NCBI GenBank assembly: GCA_964389705.1
Contig: CAYMEO010000002.1
Coordinates: 1-64,000, forward strand
Direction: 5' to 3'
Length of the DNA stretch: 64,000 nt
DNA from: PSLL01 sp964389705
GTDB lineage: Bacteria; Desulfobacterota_D; UBA1144; Nemesobacterales; CSP1-2
Each line of letters opens with the position of its first letter. The stretch's first letter is position 1. The notes below the pieces were generated by a model, which saw only the letters and a list, made by a program, of their open reading frames with translations, was not told where the DNA came from and did not search any database. Positions 61,877-64,000 of this stretch are shown piece after piece. The position numbers and the translations under genes were made by a program.

Positions 61877-63439
61877 TTAAATCTCCAGCCCTTTTTCCCC
61901 TCTTGTTATAATCCACCCTGCAACCCTTGAGGCAAGGGCGTTTGTAGGAAAAACTAATACCCCGATTTCCACTAGTTTTTTCTCCTGTGATTTTAAATCC
62001 TGTGGGTCTTTTTCAGTGCCACAGACATGAGCCACAAAGGCTATAGAACGCCTTTTATTCATTGCTATTTTTTTTGCCTCTTTAATTGCCGGGATGAGGT
62101 CTCCAGCAGGGTCAGGGCTTGACACGTATCCAAGGACTACATCGAAAAGTATTACAGCCGTGGTTGGATCAGAGGCCTCTTTTATTAATCTCTCTTTTCT
62201 CAGGGTTGCATCTATCATTGGATGAGGGCGCCCCAATGTGAATTCCTCCTCACCTAAGTCAATGCATGTATGGCGCTTACTACGATTTGAGTCATCCAAT
62301 TTGTTTTCTTTATATAACGGGGCGTTGGAATAAATTTTTCCTAAAATCGGTGTTAGAACGCATTGAGCCTCATAGCAAAGGGTGCCTCCTGAAAACAGAC
62401 CCCGAATGTATTTCTGTTTAGGATTGAGTAACTGGATAAACCTCTTGGCCTGTTTCTTCCAACTTTTATCGGAGAGAATATAGTGCTGATCCGTATTTCC
62501 ATTGACGAGTCTCAAAGCTTCTAAAGCCGCCTCTTCTAATGTTGAAGAAAAGCGGATGTTTGAATCTATTTTTTTATCGAATTTATTTCCGAGAAAGCAG
62601 ACAACTGCGGGCTTCTCGGATTCACGAACCGAATTAATCACCTTTTGCGCTACCTCCTCAGACGGCGGTTTGGAAACGAGGAGAAGGGCTTGTGTGCTTC
62701 TATCATTTTTGAGCATCCTTATCGCTTCTATTGCCATAATGCCGCCGACCTTTTCGGATAGGTCTCTTCCCCCTAGTCCGATTGCATGAGAAATCCCTGA
62801 ACCCCGGTTGTGTATGAGGCTTGTGACCTCCTGCATTCCTGTTCCTGCTGCAGCGATTACCCCAATCGGTCCTCGATTCACAACATTTGCAAACCCAAGA
62901 CCAACTCCATTTATTATTGCTGTGCCACACCCCGGCCCCATCATCAGTAGTTCCCTCTTTTTTGCCCTTTCTTTAAGCTCTATTTCCTCTTCTACTGACA
63001 GATTATCACTGAAAAGAAACGTATGAAGCCCTCTTTCTATTGCCTTTGCCACCTCTAGTTTTGCGTATTGACCGGGAACGGAAATAATGGCAAGGTTTGC
63101 CTGAGGTAGGGCATTGTATGCGGAATCGAGATTCTTATATTCTGTCTTTACAGTATCTCCAAAACGCGTTGGAGAGAGAAGTAGATCCAATTTTTCTATC
63201 GCCTCTTTTGCTGACTTTTCGGATTCTGCTTCGATGGCTACGATCAAATCATTTGCGCTTGCCGATTCAGGAATCTGCCTTATTATCCCTGTGTCTCTTA
63301 GCATCCTTAGATTAGCCTCTGTTGCCATAATCGCAGAGGCTTTTCTAATGCCGGGTAGAGTACTAAGCTTCTGGCTTATCTGCATAAGCTTCAGTGAGTC
63401 CTGATAATAGTTTTTCTTAATCGTGCTGACTACCGCCAT
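61877..63439 (-). CDS. fdrA: FdrA/AllF, acyl-CoA-synthetase-like subunit of oxamate carbamoyltransferase
   Basis: 520 residues. The N-terminal region MAVVSTIKKNYYQDSLKLMQIS and ATEANLRMLRDTG is typical of FdrA. CoA-ligase-like domains follow: LMMGPGCGTAIINGVGLGFANVVNRGPIGVIAAAGTGMQEVTSLIHN, and HAIGLGGRDLSEKVGG in place of the phosphohistidine loop of succinyl-CoA synthetase. A second CoA-ligase-type part (LFSGGTLCYEAQ, HPMIDATLRKERLI, ILFDVVLGYVSSPDPA) follows. With AllG and AllH it transfers the carbamoyl group of oxalurate to phosphate. It is 23 bases after the DUF1116 gene and 16 before arcC. Confidence 0.92.
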   Translation of the reverse strand: MAVVSTIKKNYYQDSLKLMQISQKLSTLPGIRKASAIMATEANLRMLRDTGIIRQIPESASANDLIVAIEAESEKSAKEAIEKLDLLLSPTRFGDTVKTEYKNLDSAYNALPQANLAIISVPGQYAKLEVAKAIERGLHTFLFSDNLSVEEEIELKERAKKRELLMMGPGCGTAIINGVGLGFANVVNRGPIGVIAAAGTGMQEVTSLIHNRGSGISHAIGLGGRDLSEKVGGIMAIEAIRMLKNDRSTQALLLVSKPPSEEVAQKVINSVRESEKPAVVCFLGNKFDKKIDSNIRFSSTLEEAALEALRLVNGNTDQHYILSDKSWKKQAKRFIQLLNPKQKYIRGLFSGGTLCYEAQCVLTPILGKIYSNAPLYKENKLDDSNRSKRHTCIDLGEEEFTLGRPHPMIDATLRKERLIKEASDPTTAVILFDVVLGYVSSPDPAGDLIPAIKEAKKIAMNKRRSIAFVAHVCGTEKDPQDLKSQEKKLVEIGVLVFPTNALASRVAGWIITRGEKGLEI

Positions 63440-63462
63440 TTTTTTCTTCTTCGTATCTACTA

Positions 63463-64000
63463 CTATGCCGCCAAATCATATTTCTCTCCAAAGGTCATGA
63501 GGGCCTTTACGAAGCACTCATAAGGAGCCTTCACAATTCCGGCTCCGATCTGTCCCACTCCTGTGGCTTTATGAATCACTGCGCTATTTATGCTTGGAAG
63601 AATCCCCGTTTCTATGACCTTACGAATATCAATCCCCGTCGGGATTCCCTCGAAGTCTAGAGAGGGGATTGCAAATTTGGGATTTTTAATAATCGTAATC
63701 AAACCCATCTGCTTCGTTATATCTATGGCTTCCTGGAAGCCGCCGCCGGCAAATGAGGCCATAGCAGGCGCAGAAGCAATAGCGAATCCGCCAAGTCCCA
63801 TAGTCTCTATAATTGCGCTATCCCCTATATCAGGAGCGCCCTCATCGGAACTATACCCTGGATTATATAGGGCATCGAGAAGATGAGGAGAGGGGGCTAC
63901 AAACCAGCTATCTCCAAGCCCGCTTACGCGGATACCAAAATCTGTTCCATTTCGAGACATGGCAGTAACTATTGTAGAATCCTCTATATCACGGGCCGCA
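63463..64000 (-). CDS. DUF1116/AllG (YlbE)-like protein, C-terminal part
   Basis: The reading frame stays open to the window edge, so only about the last 179 residues are seen. They include TAMSRNGTDFGIRVSGLGDSWF, then DIGDSAIIETMGLGGFAIASAPAM, PSLDFEGIPTGIDIRKVIETGILPSINSAVIHK and GAGIVKAPYECFVKAL, typical of the C-terminus of DUF1116 proteins. YlbE/AllG is one of the three oxamate carbamoyltransferase proteins. It is the most upstream visible gene of the operon; the start lies beyond the window. Confidence 0.9.
   Translation of the reverse strand, partial: AARDIEDSTIVTAMSRNGTDFGIRVSGLGDSWFVAPSPHLLDALYNPGYSSDEGAPDIGDSAIIETMGLGGFAIASAPAMASFAGGGFQEAIDITKQMGLITIIKNPKFAIPSLDFEGIPTGIDIRKVIETGILPSINSAVIHKATGVGQIGAGIVKAPYECFVKALMTFGEKYDLAA

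Noticed and set aside
1..64000. tRNA, rRNA or CRISPR array
   Set aside because: No T-loop GGTTCRA pattern with a matching acceptor stem, no rRNA-like stretch and no regularly spaced direct repeats were seen in the intergenic DNA, though a covariance search was not possible.

Overview
The window (about 43-45% GC by eye) comes from a Gram-negative bacterium with an LPS-type envelope. It carries a heptose kinase/adenylyltransferase (HldE), a TolC-type outer-membrane channel, a tripartite RND pump, lipoproteins with lipoboxes and the bacterial MEP pathway gene ispG. Complex I genes, a proton-pumping pyrophosphatase, cytochrome c maturation genes and an oxamate-carbamoyltransferase-like locus suggest a respiratory or facultatively anaerobic environmental bacterium. 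I cannot place it more precisely from sequence alone; Desulfobacterota/Nitrospirota-like lineages would fit, but this is a guess. Promoters look like ordinary sigma-70 sites (TTGACA-type -35, often TTAAAT or TATAAT -10) and most genes have strong GGAGG sites. These sites moved several starts downstream of the longest reading frame.

Layout. 0-5 kb: a beta-propeller protein, a VanZ/LamG membrane protein and a small thiol-chemistry operon (PCYCGC protein, CcmG, CcmH). 5-13.4 kb: a HAD phosphatase, a small exported Cys protein, a lipoprotein and a copper/silver-type efflux operon (cusCBA-like) ending in a cupin. 13.5-31 kb: housekeeping mixed with a stress island. It holds a DksA-like protein, mtnA, prmA, two hsp20 genes with almost identical promoters, an SDH/ClpP-fold membrane protease, Dps, ClpB, pyrF, proS, a KirBac channel, ispG, MIP18 and Mrp Fe-S proteins, and CbpA-CbpM-DUF1844. 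31-45.8 kb: hldE, a TPR lipoprotein, a PfkB kinase and mtnP, an ornithine-cyclodeaminase homologue, nuoH/nuoG, tatB, a histone-deacetylase-fold protein, an M3-peptidase-like protein lacking its zinc motif, an MFS carrier and hisS. 45.9-54 kb: a Kef-type antiporter, small unknowns, speD, a 114-bp MITE with a perfect 9-bp target duplication, trxA, a K+-independent H+-pyrophosphatase, a cupin and a pseudogene broken in two G runs.

54-64 kb is the most interesting part: about ten minus-strand genes. Three are families of the Nit1C / MSMEG_0565-0572 cluster (radical SAM MSMEG_0568/NitD, MSMEG_0572/Sll0783/NitB, glycosyltransferase MSMEG_0565). They sit inside a split oxamate carbamoyltransferase locus (AllG and AllF with carbamate kinase on one side, the AllH-like DUF2877 protein on the other). 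A metal-dependent amidohydrolase, a CoA-disulfide-reductase-like flavoprotein and a small basic protein complete it. No nitrilase, PurM-like or GNAT gene of the classical cluster is present. My inference is a composite nitrogen-compound pathway that ends in carbamoyl phosphate and ATP.

Other links: SpeD consumes SAM for polyamine synthesis, whose by-product methylthioadenosine would be handled by MtnP and then MtnA, all encoded here. Three near-perfect GTAGGGG-type palindromes lie just downstream of stop codons (clpB, the Kef-type gene, hppA) and look like one dispersed repeat family. A different nested palindrome separates nuoG from nuoH.
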